64,000 nt of DNA from Candidatus Moanabacter tarae (GCA_003226295.1 CP029803.1:1-64000); one strand, 5' to 3'. Positions 1 through 9,419 are shown, numbered from the stretch's first letter. Program-made: numbers and translations. The notes: generated by a model not told the origin, from the letters alone.

Positions 1-1592
1 CTAAGTTCACTAATCTGTTGAGTACGTTGGTTACTTTCCTCGGAGTTTTGCTTATTGAGTTCAGTAAGGTTATCTACCTGAAGTCCTCGAGCTTTCCGAT
101 CGTCCTCAGCTTCTTTTAGGAGGAGGTTAAGTTCACTAATCTGTTGAGAGCGTTGGTTACTTTCCTCGGAGTTTTGCTTATTGAGTTCAGTAAGGTTATC
201 TACCTGAAGTCCTCGAGCTTTCCGATCGTCCTCAGCTTCTTTTAGGAGGAGGTTAAGCTCATCGATTTGGCGCATGCGCTGGGCGTTTGCATCTGAATTC
301 TGTTTACTCAGTTCTTGTTTTTCAACTTTGAGATCCTTGAGTAGCTGAGTGAGTTTGTCGTTGTTTTCTAGACGTTTATTCCGGTCATTTTCGGACTTTT
401 GCAGAAGGAGATTTAGCTCATTAATTTGCTGAGTACGTTGGTTGCTCTCCTCGAAATTCTTCTTCCCCAATTCAGTAAGGTTATCTACCTGAAGTCCCCG
501 AGCTTTCCGATCATCCTCTGCTTCCCTGATCAGCTTATTGAGTTGCTCGATGTCACGAGTAAGGTCAATTCTATGTTGTTCGCTTTGAACGAGGACTTCG
601 GTAAGTCTTTCTATTTGTTTTCCGCGTTCTCGTCGATCCTCCTCAATGACACCAATGAATTTTCTTAGGCGTTCAGTTTCTGTATCCTTTTCCCCTTCGG
701 CATTGGAGGGAGGAATCTTAGAAAAGTTATCCGCGAGGTCTTTGCTCCATCCATTCAGCATCTTAAGTGAGTGCCCCGTTTGTTCCCAGAGTTCTAATGC
801 CTTTTCGGCTAGGAGTGGCGACGTTAATTCTGATAGTTCCGGATTGCTTAACTCCTTGTACAAGGTGCCCGCAAGGACATGAAGGGCCCCTGGTGTGAGG
901 TTGATCCCACTATACTTTTCGGCCACTTTCCTTATCTCTTCAAATCGGGCCCATCCCCCTTGGGCAGATTTTGTCTCTTCGTACTCCCTAAGCGTAGCAA
1001 TCGGTTTATTGATAAGAAGGGGTTCGCCAAGATCGGCTAACCGAATCCAAAGATCGGTATCGAGGGCATAGTGCAAGCCCGGGTCTAGTTGATTTCCAAT
1101 GGCTTTGAACTTACTTCGATTGATAAAAGTTGCGGGTTGTAGGATTTCATTCTCTCCGTACTTGAGAGCTTCTTTAGATATGTGGAAGCCTTTTGGATAA
1201 AAAAGCTTCCGATCTTTTCCGGTTTCATTCGATCGGTACCCATTGCCGGCGTAGAAGGGTCGATCGGGTGCCTGAGCGAATGCTTTTTTAATAGTTTCAA
1301 AGGCTTTCGGTTCAAAAAAGTCGTCGCAGTTCAGCCACGAAACGAGTGTGCCCCTGGCAAGAGAGAGACCCTTGTTCACTGCGTCTGATTGTCCATTGTC
1401 CGGTTCAGAAATAAAGTGCGAAAAGTGTTTCTGGTAGGTCTCCAGAATGTTCATCACTTCTTCACCTGATCCGCCATCGACAACGATCAACTCCCAGCTC
1501 GGTTCAGATTGAGATATAATACTTTTCAGACAGTGATCCAAAAAGCGAGGCTGGTTTAGACTCGGGACAATAATGGAAAAGAACTTAGGCAT
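1..1592 (-). CDS. Family 2 glycosyltransferase with long coiled-coil C-terminal tail (partial)
   Basis: Open reading frame on the minus strand, ATG at 1590-1592, still open at base 1, so the C-terminus lies outside the window; 530 residues are visible. The first ~230 residues are a GT-A glycosyltransferase: it starts with a FSIIVPSLNQ strand, has a VDGGS loop near residue 40, EPDNGQSDAVNKG near 63-75 and a metal-binding NCDD at 88-91. It probably transfers a sugar from a nucleotide sugar in surface polysaccharide synthesis. From about residue 300 onward it becomes a heptad-rich, highly charged coiled coil (repeated EDDRKARGLQVDNLTEL). The last 84 visible residues are two copies of a 42-residue unit encoded by nearly identical 126-bp repeats. 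The acceptor and sugar cannot be told. Confidence 0.85.
   Translation of the reverse strand, partial: MPKFFSIIVPSLNQPRFLDHCLKSIISQSEPSWELIVVDGGSGEEVMNILETYQKHFSHFISEPDNGQSDAVNKGLSLARGTLVSWLNCDDFFEPKAFETIKKAFAQAPDRPFYAGNGYRSNETGKDRKLFYPKGFHISKEALKYGENEILQPATFINRSKFKAIGNQLDPGLHYALDTDLWIRLADLGEPLLINKPIATLREYEETKSAQGGWARFEEIRKVAEKYSGINLTPGALHVLAGTLYKELSNPELSELTSPLLAEKALELWEQTGHSLKMLNGWSKDLADNFSKIPPSNAEGEKDTETERLRKFIGVIEEDRRERGKQIERLTEVLVQSEQHRIDLTRDIEQLNKLIREAEDDRKARGLQVDNLTELGKKNFEESNQRTQQINELNLLLQKSENDRNKRLENNDKLTQLLKDLKVEKQELSKQNSDANAQRMRQIDELNLLLKEAEDDRKARGLQVDNLTELNKQNSEESNQRSQQISELNLLLKEAEDDRKARGLQVDNLTELNKQNSEESNQRTQQISEL
3..254. repeat. Tandem 126-bp repeat inside the glycosyltransferase coiled coil
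   Basis: Two head-to-tail copies (about 3-128 and 129-254) differ at only two bases that I can see, near the gagtacg/gagagcg position. More diverged copies follow, with spacings of 159 and 117 bp (aagctc/tagctc landmarks at 257, 416, 533). 126 bp equals 42 codons, which is six heptads, so gain or loss of a unit keeps both reading frame and coiled-coil register. The array may continue beyond base 1. Confidence 0.85.
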
Positions 1593-2003
1593 GACTAAAC
1601 CTATTTAACAGTAATTCCATAAAATACCCGTTCGGTACAAAAATTGGATAAAGTTTGCCTATGAGGCAATTTCGAGTTTAAGGAGTGTTCGAACTTGGCT
1701 TTGATAAAAAAGCATCCTTTGCAGCTGCTTTCGATATCACCGATCGGTTGCCCTATTTTGAACGGTTGTATCGAGCATTGATGGAGCCCGATAACAATTT
1801 CTTATAAACTTACGCTAACGACTAGTTGCTTTAGTGTAAAGGGTGAAGTAAGAAATCGAAAATCGACAATTCCCTGTTGGTTAGAGATGTTTTAGGACAG
1901 GTTGGAGAAGCTGAAGGTTCCTAGGGTAGCAGGTGAAGTTCCAGCTGAAGATATTTTTCGTTTTACGGCCCCAAAGCCAGTGTCGTCAAGGAACAATCTA
2001 TAA
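1593..2003. other. 411-bp intergenic region with a possible 40-codon remnant
   Basis: No full gene is visible. A short plus-strand frame, GTG at 1685 to TAA at 1805-1807, encodes 40 residues with protein-like composition (FDITDRLPYFERLYRALMEP), and no ribosome-binding site was evident. It could be a remnant of a larger gene or chance. The rest carries nothing I recognise. Confidence 0.3.
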
Positions 2004-2771
2004 CTACATATCTTTATAAGAATCTATCAGGCTCCGAAATGCTGAGACTAAAACTTCTTGGTCATTGACTGTCTGAACAAAACGTCCGCCTTTCTCGAGC
2101 ATTGCCTCTGCCTCCTGACGATTGGCAATGGGGGCACCCCACCATTTCCCGTATTTTTCACAAGCCTGAGCTATCTTATCTGTGGCCTTCTTGATAAGAT
2201 GGTGGTCACTTTGTCCGAATATTCCATAGCTCTGCGAGAGGTCACCAGGGCCTAAAAGAAGAATATCAATTCCTTCAGTGGACGCAATTGCATCCACATC
2301 TTCAACGGCGGTTGGATTTTCGATCAAAGCTGCGACAAAGGTTTCGTTAATCGATTGGTTTATATATTCCTCTCGGCTTTGAGTGCCGAAACCTGCATCT
2401 GTGCTTCCCCCAGATCCGCGAAGCCCAATGGGGCTGTATTTTGCCTCGCGGACAATTGATTTGGCATCCTCCCCATCGATAATCTGGGGGACGATTATTC
2501 CGGTTGCTCCCGCCTCCAGAGGCTTAATGATACCAGTATAGCCGGAGCGCTCAACCCGGACAATCGAATCCATATCATTTGCTCTTGCGGCTAGAATCAT
2601 CTGTGAGATTTCGCCATAGCTAAAATCACTGTGTTCATTCTCGATCCATACGCCGTCGAATCCAATGGTTCCCATAATGTCCACAATCTTCCAATGTGGG
2701 AGAATCCATGATTGGGCTATGATGACATGTTCTCCCCGTTTTAGTTTCTTAAGGATCAAACTTCGTCTCAT
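2004..2771 (-). CDS. HpcH/HpaI family aldolase (class II, pyruvate-type)
   Basis: 255 residues, the usual length for the HpcH/HpaI aldolase family, which cleaves 4-hydroxy-2-oxo acids to pyruvate and an aldehyde using a divalent metal. Family features seen: GFDGVWIENEHSDF around residue 40 (the catalytic His lies in the EH pair), GATGIIVPQI in the middle with its conserved Pro-Gln, the GLRGSGGSTDAG loop, and ALIENPTAVE followed by DILLLGPGDLSQS, which carry the metal-binding Glu and Asp. In a region rich in sugar-acid dehydratases it would be the final retro-aldol step for a 2-keto-3-deoxy sugar acid. The exact substrate is inferred and unknown; 2,4-dihydroxyhept-2-enedioate or 2-keto-3-deoxy-rhamnonate are alternatives. 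Confidence 0.85.
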   Translation of the reverse strand: MRRSLILKKLKRGEHVIIAQSWILPHWKIVDIMGTIGFDGVWIENEHSDFSYGEISQMILAARANDMDSIVRVERSGYTGIIKPLEAGATGIIVPQIIDGEDAKSIVREAKYSPIGLRGSGGSTDAGFGTQSREEYINQSINETFVAALIENPTAVEDVDAIASTEGIDILLLGPGDLSQSYGIFGQSDHHLIKKATDKIAQACEKYGKWWGAPIANRQEAEAMLEKGGRFVQTVNDQEVLVSAFRSLIDSYKDM

Positions 2772-3001
2772 TGCTCTTTTCTTTTTATAGTAGTTTGCTG
2801 GAGCGCATTCGGAGTTAAGAAATTTAAAACGGTAGGGTTAATACAGGCCTTCCCTCTAGCAATCGCTTTCGAGTGGGACCAAACCTAGATATCGTATGGC
2901 TCTGAGTAAAGGGTCTGGAACTCTTTGGCGATTCTTTAAATCTGTTAGATTGCACTAATCCGGCTTTTTGACAGGATCAGCGACAAAAGATCATAATTAA
3001 A

Positions 3002-3937
3002 ATGCTTGAAATCGAAACACGTAGACTTGGCAAGACAGAGCTTAGACCGAAGGCTCTTGGGCTTGGTTGCGGGTTTATCGGGAACCCTTCGACGACGAGT
3101 GAACAAGAGGCTATCGCCACGATTCGTCACGCGATTGAGCATGGAGTCAATTTTATCGACACTGCCGCTGGATACGGAAAAGGCTTTTGTGAACATCGAG
3201 TTGGTCTCGCGCTCGAAAATGGATGGCGTGAGAAAGTGTACCTTCAGACGAAAGTGGGTTCGCATCCGAACTGGTGGCGGGATTATTCGGAAAAGGCATC
3301 GAGGTGGACTCTGGAAAACAGTTTTCGCCAGCTGAAGACCGATTACATAGATTCTGTTCTAATCCACGAAGGTTCGCCCGATATGGAGGCTCCCTTCAGG
3401 ACAGGCGCTTGCCTGGATGTACTTTTGGAGTGGAAAGAAAAAGGAAGAATAGGGCATGTAGGGATTGGGGTAAGAGAGCACGAGTATCACAAGCGAGCTA
3501 TCGAGACTGGTTGTATGGAGATTGTTCTGTCATATCTTGATTACACACTCCTAGCCCAGTCAGCTGCAGAGACTATTATTCCCTGGGCGAGGAGTCAGGA
3601 TATTGGGCTTATACTAGCTGGTGTTTTAGCAACGGGGCTCCTTGCAGGAATGGAGCCAGATTCTAATCTTGAAATCAAGGAATCCCCCGGACGGGAACCG
3701 AGATCTCGAAGAATGTGGGAATGGTGTCGGGAAAGAGGAGTCAATATTCGTGATCTAGCAATGCAATTCGTCCTTGCGGCCCCATTGGAGGGGAATGGTA
3801 TCGTACTAGTGGGACCCGCCAACCGGGAAGAGTTTGATGGAGTGTATGAAAGCGCAATCTCCGAAGTTTCCGAAGTTCATTGGCACGATTTCGAAGCGGA
3901 ATTTGGGATTGGATTAGAGAATACACATCACGACTGA
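3002..3937 (+). CDS. Aldo/keto reductase family oxidoreductase
   Basis: 311 residues with aldo/keto reductase landmarks: an N-terminal LGKTELRPKALGLGCGFIGNP, then GVNFIDTAAGYGKG holding the catalytic Asp and Tyr, LQTKVG with the catalytic Lys, and DSVLIHEG with the catalytic His. It closes with IVLVGPANREEFDGV, the NADP(H)-binding end of the barrel. It probably interconverts an aldehyde or lactol and its alcohol or lactone, as in L-fucose or galactose dehydrogenase relatives. It stands alone between two minus-strand genes. The substrate cannot be read from sequence. Confidence 0.88.
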   Translation: MLEIETRRLGKTELRPKALGLGCGFIGNPSTTSEQEAIATIRHAIEHGVNFIDTAAGYGKGFCEHRVGLALENGWREKVYLQTKVGSHPNWWRDYSEKASRWTLENSFRQLKTDYIDSVLIHEGSPDMEAPFRTGACLDVLLEWKEKGRIGHVGIGVREHEYHKRAIETGCMEIVLSYLDYTLLAQSAAETIIPWARSQDIGLILAGVLATGLLAGMEPDSNLEIKESPGREPRSRRMWEWCRERGVNIRDLAMQFVLAAPLEGNGIVLVGPANREEFDGVYESAISEVSEVHWHDFEAEFGIGLENTHHD

Positions 3938-4277
3938 TAGTGGGAATCAATCATCACCAAGGGAAGATAGATTTCAAAGGATTCGAAAAGGCTGGGCTTT
4001 AGGATGCGGACACAACGTTGACGAGACACCAAATAAGTGATGTCAGAGGTTAGGCCAACGACAATCCAACCTAGCACTTCTCTTGAAATGCCGTGATTTC
4101 TGCAAATGAATCCTGAGGGATTGTAATGGATTCACCACCTCTTTTTCAGCGATCAAGGATCCATCATGGCTTCGGAACTCTATGTTTCCGGTTTTCATGA
4201 TTGGAGGGAGGGCGATTTCTCCATGGTGGGTCCGAAAAATCGATTCAAGATACTGCCCGAGAGAGTGAAGTCTCAAC

Positions 4278-5414
4278 TTAGTGTTCTTCAACCGTCATTG
4301 CATTAAAGCGATCCCAGTCCCATTCTGCACCCCATCCGGGACCCTCGGGAGGAGCTATGTATCCATTGGCGATGGGGGGGGTATTGACCATGCCCCAGAC
4401 AGTTCCTTCATTGCCATTATTCAGAAGGCTATCGGTCCCCGCCTCATAAAATGTTGTGTTATCAATACAGCACCCGAGATGAGCGTGGAGAAGTCCGAAT
4501 AAGCCTCCTGCTGCGTTCATCTCGATGGTCGTATCGTAGATTTCGGCGAAGTGAGCCATTTTGAGCACCTGGGTCGTGCCGAACAAAGCGTTTGCCCCCA
4601 AGATATCAGTGGCCCCAGATATTAGCCACTGGGTAGTGATCCCAATATCGTGTTTTAGTCGCTCGGTTGCTCTTATCGGAAGCGTCAATTCTCGACAAAG
4701 TTGCTGATATTGTTGTTGTTTTTGTTCATGCATTGGTTCCTCGAGCCAAATGAAGTCCAGTTCTTCCATGACATGACCGACTTCTATCGCCTCCTCCAGC
4801 GAGTAGGAACAGACGGAGTCGCTGAGGAGTCCATACTCGGGCCCTACCGCCTCACGGATATGACGAAAGATTGGAATATCTACTTTTCCTCCTTTGTAAG
4901 TGTGAAACTTGTAAGCTGTGATTCCGTGTTGTTTCCCTAACTCAATATCTGCCAGATAATCTTCAACAGTTCCTTCCCCACCGGTGATGTAAACCGGGAA
5001 ACGCTGCCGAACTTTCCCGATCAGATCATAAACGGGGAGCCCCGCTACCTTACCGAGGATATCCCAAAGACAATTATCAAAATCGCCAAACCAGCCACAG
5101 TGTTGGTACAACCAACGCGTACCCTTATGAAGCATTTGGTAGAGCCGTTCACGCTGAAGAGGGTCTTCGCCCACAACTTGGTGCCTTAGAATCCCAACTT
5201 GATCTGACGTCATTACGGTTGTGCATAATCCATCCACACCCTCATCAGTCAGCACCTTAAGAAAAGCCTGACGTAGAGGCCTTTCGTCAGCTTGAGAGAC
5301 ACTTCCATGAGTATATTGAATGCGCCGTAGATTAGGGACCTCTCTTAGTTTGAAATATCCCTGAAACCGATTGGGATCTTCAAGAATAATGAGTTTCACA
5401 TCGGTTATTTTCAT
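4278..5414 (-). CDS. Enolase-superfamily sugar-acid dehydratase or racemase
   Basis: 378 residues, MLE/mandelate racemase type. After an N-terminal capping domain comes the barrel with AYKFHTYKGG (Lys-X-His on strand 2), LLSDSVCSYS (first metal Asp), FIWLEEPMHE (second metal Glu) and IRATERLKHD (third Glu). The acid sugar is likely dehydrated to a 2-keto-3-deoxy acid. A sugar-isomerase-like gene lies 75 bp upstream on the same strand and a further enolase-superfamily gene follows upstream at 6492, so 7655 to 4278 may be one operon. The KFH rather than KxK motif distinguishes it from the neighbour at 6492, suggesting a different stereochemistry. Confidence 0.88.
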   Translation of the reverse strand: MKITDVKLIILEDPNRFQGYFKLREVPNLRRIQYTHGSVSQADERPLRQAFLKVLTDEGVDGLCTTVMTSDQVGILRHQVVGEDPLQRERLYQMLHKGTRWLYQHCGWFGDFDNCLWDILGKVAGLPVYDLIGKVRQRFPVYITGGEGTVEDYLADIELGKQHGITAYKFHTYKGGKVDIPIFRHIREAVGPEYGLLSDSVCSYSLEEAIEVGHVMEELDFIWLEEPMHEQKQQQYQQLCRELTLPIRATERLKHDIGITTQWLISGATDILGANALFGTTQVLKMAHFAEIYDTTIEMNAAGGLFGLLHAHLGCCIDNTTFYEAGTDSLLNNGNEGTVWGMVNTPPIANGYIAPPEGPGWGAEWDWDRFNAMTVEEH

Positions 5415-5489
5415 CCTATTATTCCTTCAACCTTTAGCTGAGAGTTTCAGTTTTTAAAGAGATAGTTTTGCATGATGGCCTGTGGCGGA

Positions 5490-6395
5490 TCATATCTTGC
5501 TATGTAACCAACGTTGACGAGTCAACCTACGTTCTGACCACTTGTGTCCGAGTTGATGGGCCGCATTTTCAATGTAGCGGTAGCCTCGGTCGCGTTGCAC
5601 CATGGGATCAACGGTCGGATCGTTAAAGTGCTCAAGCGAAAAGAGCTTCCACGGTTCGAGACCTCTTGACGCCGTAATGACGGCTTCATGATCCAGCAGC
5701 CCTGTGCCCAAGGGGGCCTCATTGATTTGGGAGACAAGATGCGGTTCTACCTGAACATCTTTAACATGCAGTTGACCGATTCTGTCTCCAAGAAAATCGA
5801 TTGTTTCACGCATCCAAACTCCAGAATTATGGATTCGGCCAGGTTGCATGTGATTTACGGGATCAAAGGTTATTTGAACATTATCCGAAGCAACTCGGTC
5901 GACAAATTCTTTCATTCTCTGGGGAGAGTAGATGATACACCATTGGGTGGTCTCTGGACATATGCAGATACCGGAGTCTTCCGCATATGGTACGAGTTTC
6001 TTAGTCTCAGCCACTACATCATCTAGCGCTTCTTCGGTGAAGTTCTTTGGATGGTACCACCAACCAGTCCCATCATAGCTCCCTCCTGTAATATGGATCA
6101 GATCGCCTCCAATCATCTTCATCTTCCGTAAGATGCTTTTCAGACGATCATGCTCGATCTGCCTCTTCCGCGTGTCTGGATGAGCGGGTTGAGATCCGCA
6201 AGGCGACATAGCTACTGTGATACCATAGTGTTCTGCCAGGTCGCGGAATCGGAGAACCGTATCCTCAGTTGCTGTATCCACCCCATGAACCCCAATCACT
6301 TCGAAGCCGATCTCATGGAGGCGTTTCAATGCAGCCTCATTTTCGAACATATCCTTGTTCAGGTTGATTCCGGTGTCGTTGCAGCAAAATCTCAT
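5490..6395 (-). CDS. Sugar phosphate isomerase/epimerase-like TIM barrel (AP endonuclease 2 fold)
   Basis: 301 residues. The sequence has the xylose-isomerase-like barrel pattern: LKRLHEIGFEVIGVHG, then MKMIGGDLIHITGG, CICPETTQWC with a likely metal Glu, NVQITFDPVNHMQPG (metal Asp and His), and IGQLHVKDV (metal His). A final Glu appears in LFSLEHFNDPT. Enzymes of this family isomerise or epimerise sugars, or act as mannonate dehydratase-like enzymes, using a divalent metal. It sits between two enolase-superfamily genes on the same strand, so it probably prepares or converts an acid sugar for them. The precise reaction is not determinable. Confidence 0.8.
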   Translation of the reverse strand: MRFCCNDTGINLNKDMFENEAALKRLHEIGFEVIGVHGVDTATEDTVLRFRDLAEHYGITVAMSPCGSQPAHPDTRKRQIEHDRLKSILRKMKMIGGDLIHITGGSYDGTGWWYHPKNFTEEALDDVVAETKKLVPYAEDSGICICPETTQWCIIYSPQRMKEFVDRVASDNVQITFDPVNHMQPGRIHNSGVWMRETIDFLGDRIGQLHVKDVQVEPHLVSQINEAPLGTGLLDHEAVITASRGLEPWKLFSLEHFNDPTVDPMVQRDRGYRYIENAAHQLGHKWSERRLTRQRWLHSKI

Positions 6396-6491
6396 GGGTT
6401 ATATCTATATGGATGGGAGTATAATGAGTTTAACTGCCACCTTGTCAGAAATCAATCGCACGGTTTTAATTGGCTCCAAAACTGGTATTTT

Positions 6492-7655
6492 CTACTCGTA
6501 GTTTCTCTGACTCGGTTCTTCCAGCCCTGCGACGTACAGTCCTGCCCCCTGCCGGCGTCCCGAGTAGAAACCTTCTTCGCCCGGTGTGAAAGGGTGTGCT
6601 TTTAGCTTCTCTTGGTCAAAGGTAAATCCCAATCCAGGTTCATTGTTCAGGACAATCCAACCATCTTCAATTATATGGGTGTTCGTAAAGACGGCATCAC
6701 GACCGTTGTTGAGTACCTCCATTGTAATGTGATTGGGTAAGACTGCTGCAAGGTGAGCCATGAAACTTCCGGGGCAATTCATCATAGTGACAGGGGTTTC
6801 GTAGGCATAAGCAACATCAGAAACTTTCATGGCACCGGTGATTCCGGTGGCTCCCACACCGACGTTGACGATATCGACCGCTCGCGATTGAAGGAGTGGA
6901 ACGTAGTCATCTAAGGAGTCAAGGTTTTCGCCTGATGCAACTGCCGCTCTAATATTATCGGAGACTTTCCGCAATCCGTTCACATCCCATCTCCGAGCAG
7001 GTTCTTCGAGCCAGGTAATATCGTGCTCACTTTCAATTTCATGCATGTAACGGATGGATTGTTTTGGTGACCAATATTCATTTACATCGATCATCAGTTC
7101 GGGTTTCTTGCCTGTTGTTGCGAGAGCGTCGTGCATGATTCCGATCCGCCTTATGTCGGCTTCAAGGTCCAATCCGATTTTCAGTTTCCCTCCCTGTACC
7201 CCTTTTGCTGCCATTCCCTCGTAGTAGGACCGAACATCTCTATCGGACAATGGGTAATCGAGGCCGCTCGCGTAAGCTTTTACACGGTTAGAAGACGCGC
7301 CCAGTGTTTTCCAGAGCGGTTCGCCATTGAGACGCGCCTTGAGATCCCAAAGAGCGACATCAATGGCTCCAATTGCTGAACTTGCCTCACCGCGATTGCC
7401 TCCTTTAAACACGCGATCAATCATAGTGTTCCAATGTCCCAAAACTCCTCTGGGGTCCTTCCCAACGAGAAGTTCCTCAACGAGTGAACGAACCAGAGAC
7501 CCGCCCCCCATGGAAATTCCCGATACTCCTTCGTCTGTATCGATCCACATAGCAGTAGACCGCATCAGATTACTTCCAATTGGATTGTTAGCATCGCCTA
7601 TCGGACGATGCATTCTTATTTCATAAGCTTGGGTTCGTACGCCAGTGATCTTCAT
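6492..7655 (-). CDS. Enolase-superfamily (mandelate racemase type) dehydratase
   Basis: 387 residues. The catalytic Lys pair is visible as GGKLKIGLD (KxK), followed by ELMIDVNEYWS (metal Asp), DITWLEEPARRWD (metal Glu) and AVASGENLDS (metal Glu). An H-containing PNHITMEVLNN strand follows, then GLGFTFDQEKL typical of the C-terminal end. This is the classical KxK set-up of mandelate racemase and galactonate/gluconate-type dehydratases. First gene of a likely three-gene minus-strand run ending at 4278. Substrate unknown; a hexuronate- or aldonate-derived acid is inferred from context. Confidence 0.9.
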   Translation of the reverse strand: MKITGVRTQAYEIRMHRPIGDANNPIGSNLMRSTAMWIDTDEGVSGISMGGGSLVRSLVEELLVGKDPRGVLGHWNTMIDRVFKGGNRGEASSAIGAIDVALWDLKARLNGEPLWKTLGASSNRVKAYASGLDYPLSDRDVRSYYEGMAAKGVQGGKLKIGLDLEADIRRIGIMHDALATTGKKPELMIDVNEYWSPKQSIRYMHEIESEHDITWLEEPARRWDVNGLRKVSDNIRAAVASGENLDSLDDYVPLLQSRAVDIVNVGVGATGITGAMKVSDVAYAYETPVTMMNCPGSFMAHLAAVLPNHITMEVLNNGRDAVFTNTHIIEDGWIVLNNEPGLGFTFDQEKLKAHPFTPGEEGFYSGRRQGAGLYVAGLEEPSQRNYE

Positions 7656-7956
7656 ATTTATCCCAATTCTGAATCTTGCCGAAGGTTGATTTTATGACTC
7701 CTCGGATCGACTATGATGAGTATCGAAAAATGAGACAAGCTAGTATGTCTCCAATCTGCGAATCTTTTAAATAGAGTTAGAAATGAAGTGTTCGCATACT
7801 CCTATACCGTAGTTTTTATGAATCTCTTAGAAATCCTCTTGATCGATGCAAATAAATGAACAGCAATAGAACGGAGTAAGGGTCTAGTTTTCAAGGTATT
7901 GAGACTGGACCCGATGACTTATTTACTCGCTTTGATCCCTCAGGAATTTCCGGGAT
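7656..7956. other. 301-bp divergent intergenic region
   Basis: Lies between the start of the minus-strand enolase-superfamily gene and the plus-strand exostosin-like gene, so it should hold both promoters. A 26-codon frame (ATG 7694, TAG 7772-7774) is present, without visible support for being a gene. No clear operator or hairpin was recognised. Confidence 0.4.
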
Positions 7957-9030
7957 GTGTCCAAAACATCATACACAATTCTAATTAGCGACACTGGGAG
8001 CCATGATACTGGAATTCGTGGTACCCGCGCATTTTGGTGGATGGCTGATCGGATCGGTGCATATGCGGAACTAGGGCTCTACTGGTTCCTAAGCGAGTAT
8101 TTCGGCCGCTCGTCAGTGACCCTTATTCGCCCTTCGCAGTTGCTTACGAGTCCGTCCAAGTACAAGACGGACTGGCTTTTCGTTGGCTTACCGACCTCTT
8201 TGAGCAAGGAACACCTTAAAAGGATCGATTTTCGCCGGATCGTTCTGTACGATTCTAGTGATTTCAATGGCGTCAATTTCAGCTATTCCGATAAATCTTT
8301 ACTCCTATCGGAAACTAACCTCTGCCTCAAGAACTGGCGAGATCAAAGATGGGAATTTGATTATTCAATTGGACTGCTTCCAATCAAAAGGCCCCCTTTG
8401 AACAATTGGCTACCACTGGCTATCCGTGTCGCATCCGTCAAAGACAGATTAGGCTTTTTGTACAGAAAGCGCTACGACGTTGGATTTGTTGGGAGACCTT
8501 CAGGAGATTACGCAGGAAATCAACGTCTTAGCTGGCTTATCGATCTGAAGAAACACCGTCCCGATCTAAAATTTTGGGGAGGATTGGTAGCAGACAAAAA
8601 TCGGCAAACGACGCTTGAGCAATTATGGGATGCAAAGGCTTTGGATGGTTGCTGGCTAAGTCGACGAAGAATAGGGTTTCTTCAATATTTTTCAGGCCTT
8701 CTTAGATCGAAAGTGACTCTCGCTCCGGCCGGCTATGCGCCTTGGACTTATCGGCACTACGAGGCCATTTACGCCCGTTCTATTGTGGTTTCCAATGATT
8801 TGAGTTGTTACGAATTCTTAGTGCCTTTTCCCCGTGAAGGAATAATAGAAGTCTCGGAAGGAGAGTCTGTTGTCCGAGGAGTGGATGCCGCCCTTGCCTT
8901 GTGCGAAAGTTCGCCTGAGATACTGAACGCCAATATTGAGTATTTGGAAAGGTGGCTCGATATGGGAACCTATTCACGGGGAAAGCGCGATACATTAGAT
9001 CGATTTGTTGCAGAGCTTGATGGGTATTAG
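7957..9030 (+). CDS. Exostosin-like (GT47-type) glycosyltransferase
   Basis: 357 residues starting at a GTG (no closer ATG fits). No signal peptide is obvious. The C-terminal half reads VTLAPAGYAPWTYRHYEAIYARSIVVSND, which matches the exostosin pattern in which a transferase picks out Pro-x-Gly, then a Ser/Thr-Arg-x-x-Glu-Ala stretch and a following Pro/Val. The middle DVGFVGRPSGDYAGNQRLSWLI is also typical (FxG followed by R). It probably adds a sugar during surface glycan assembly. It stands alone upstream of the transporter operon. The assignment rests on the motif only, and a different GT-B family remains possible. Confidence 0.55.
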   Translation: MSKTSYTILISDTGSHDTGIRGTRAFWWMADRIGAYAELGLYWFLSEYFGRSSVTLIRPSQLLTSPSKYKTDWLFVGLPTSLSKEHLKRIDFRRIVLYDSSDFNGVNFSYSDKSLLLSETNLCLKNWRDQRWEFDYSIGLLPIKRPPLNNWLPLAIRVASVKDRLGFLYRKRYDVGFVGRPSGDYAGNQRLSWLIDLKKHRPDLKFWGGLVADKNRQTTLEQLWDAKALDGCWLSRRRIGFLQYFSGLLRSKVTLAPAGYAPWTYRHYEAIYARSIVVSNDLSCYEFLVPFPREGIIEVSEGESVVRGVDAALALCESSPEILNANIEYLERWLDMGTYSRGKRDTLDRFVAELDGY

Positions 9031-9419
9031 TTTCGTGGAAACGGAAGCCCTCTCCTGCTAATTTGAAACAGGATCTAAAGTTTTCGTCGCGGGTTGGATC
9101 AATTCCGGCTGAAAGCTCTTAGTTGACAGAAGTCTAATTCTTCCGCGCAATTGAAGCTTGAAGACGGTATTTGCTTGTCCTGGCCTCTCTAGCAGAATGG
9201 GCGTATGCCAGGACTAATGGGTGAACATGTCTCCAGGGCCTGGCTGTAGAGCATTCTGGAATATAGGCATAGATTAACAATATAGATTGAAGATCGAATT
9301 CCAGTCCATAGTATATTGGTCTTTCGAACGTGAATAGGAGAATCCCATGTTCGACTCATCAATCTGAATCAGATTCACCGGTTGCGATGTCCCATATAAA
9401 TACGAAAGGAGCGTCATCT
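9031..9419. other. 389-bp leader region of the first transporter operon, with inverted repeats
   Basis: No gene is seen here. Three inverted-repeat elements cluster near 9177-9258: GTCCTGGC (9177-9184) pairs with GCCAGGAC (9207-9214), CCAGGGCCTGG (9233-9243) is itself a near palindrome, and CAGAATG (9193-9199) can pair with CATTCTG (9252-9258). The pairings compete with one another, so a regulated leader RNA or an operator cluster is conceivable. In-frame start codons at 9330 (GTG) and 9387 (ATG) lie in this stretch but lack a ribosome-binding site. Confidence 0.4.

Noticed and set aside
3-254. Array of near-identical repeats that might be a CRISPR or regulatory array
   Set aside because: The unit is 126 bp with no spacers and lies in one continuous coding frame; it is a coding repeat.
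426-882. Plus-strand frames opposite the glycosyltransferase
   Set aside because: They are mirror frames of the coiled-coil coding sequence; the minus-strand protein is clear.
1685-1807. 40-codon frame as a functional gene
   Set aside because: No ribosome-binding site, starts with GTG, and no detectable full-length homologue; kept only as a possible remnant in the gap entry.
4043-4291. 82-codon minus-strand frame overlapping the 3' end of the enolase-superfamily gene at 4278
   Set aside because: Starts with TTG inside the preceding gene's end, shows no domain and a composition like an untranslated tail.
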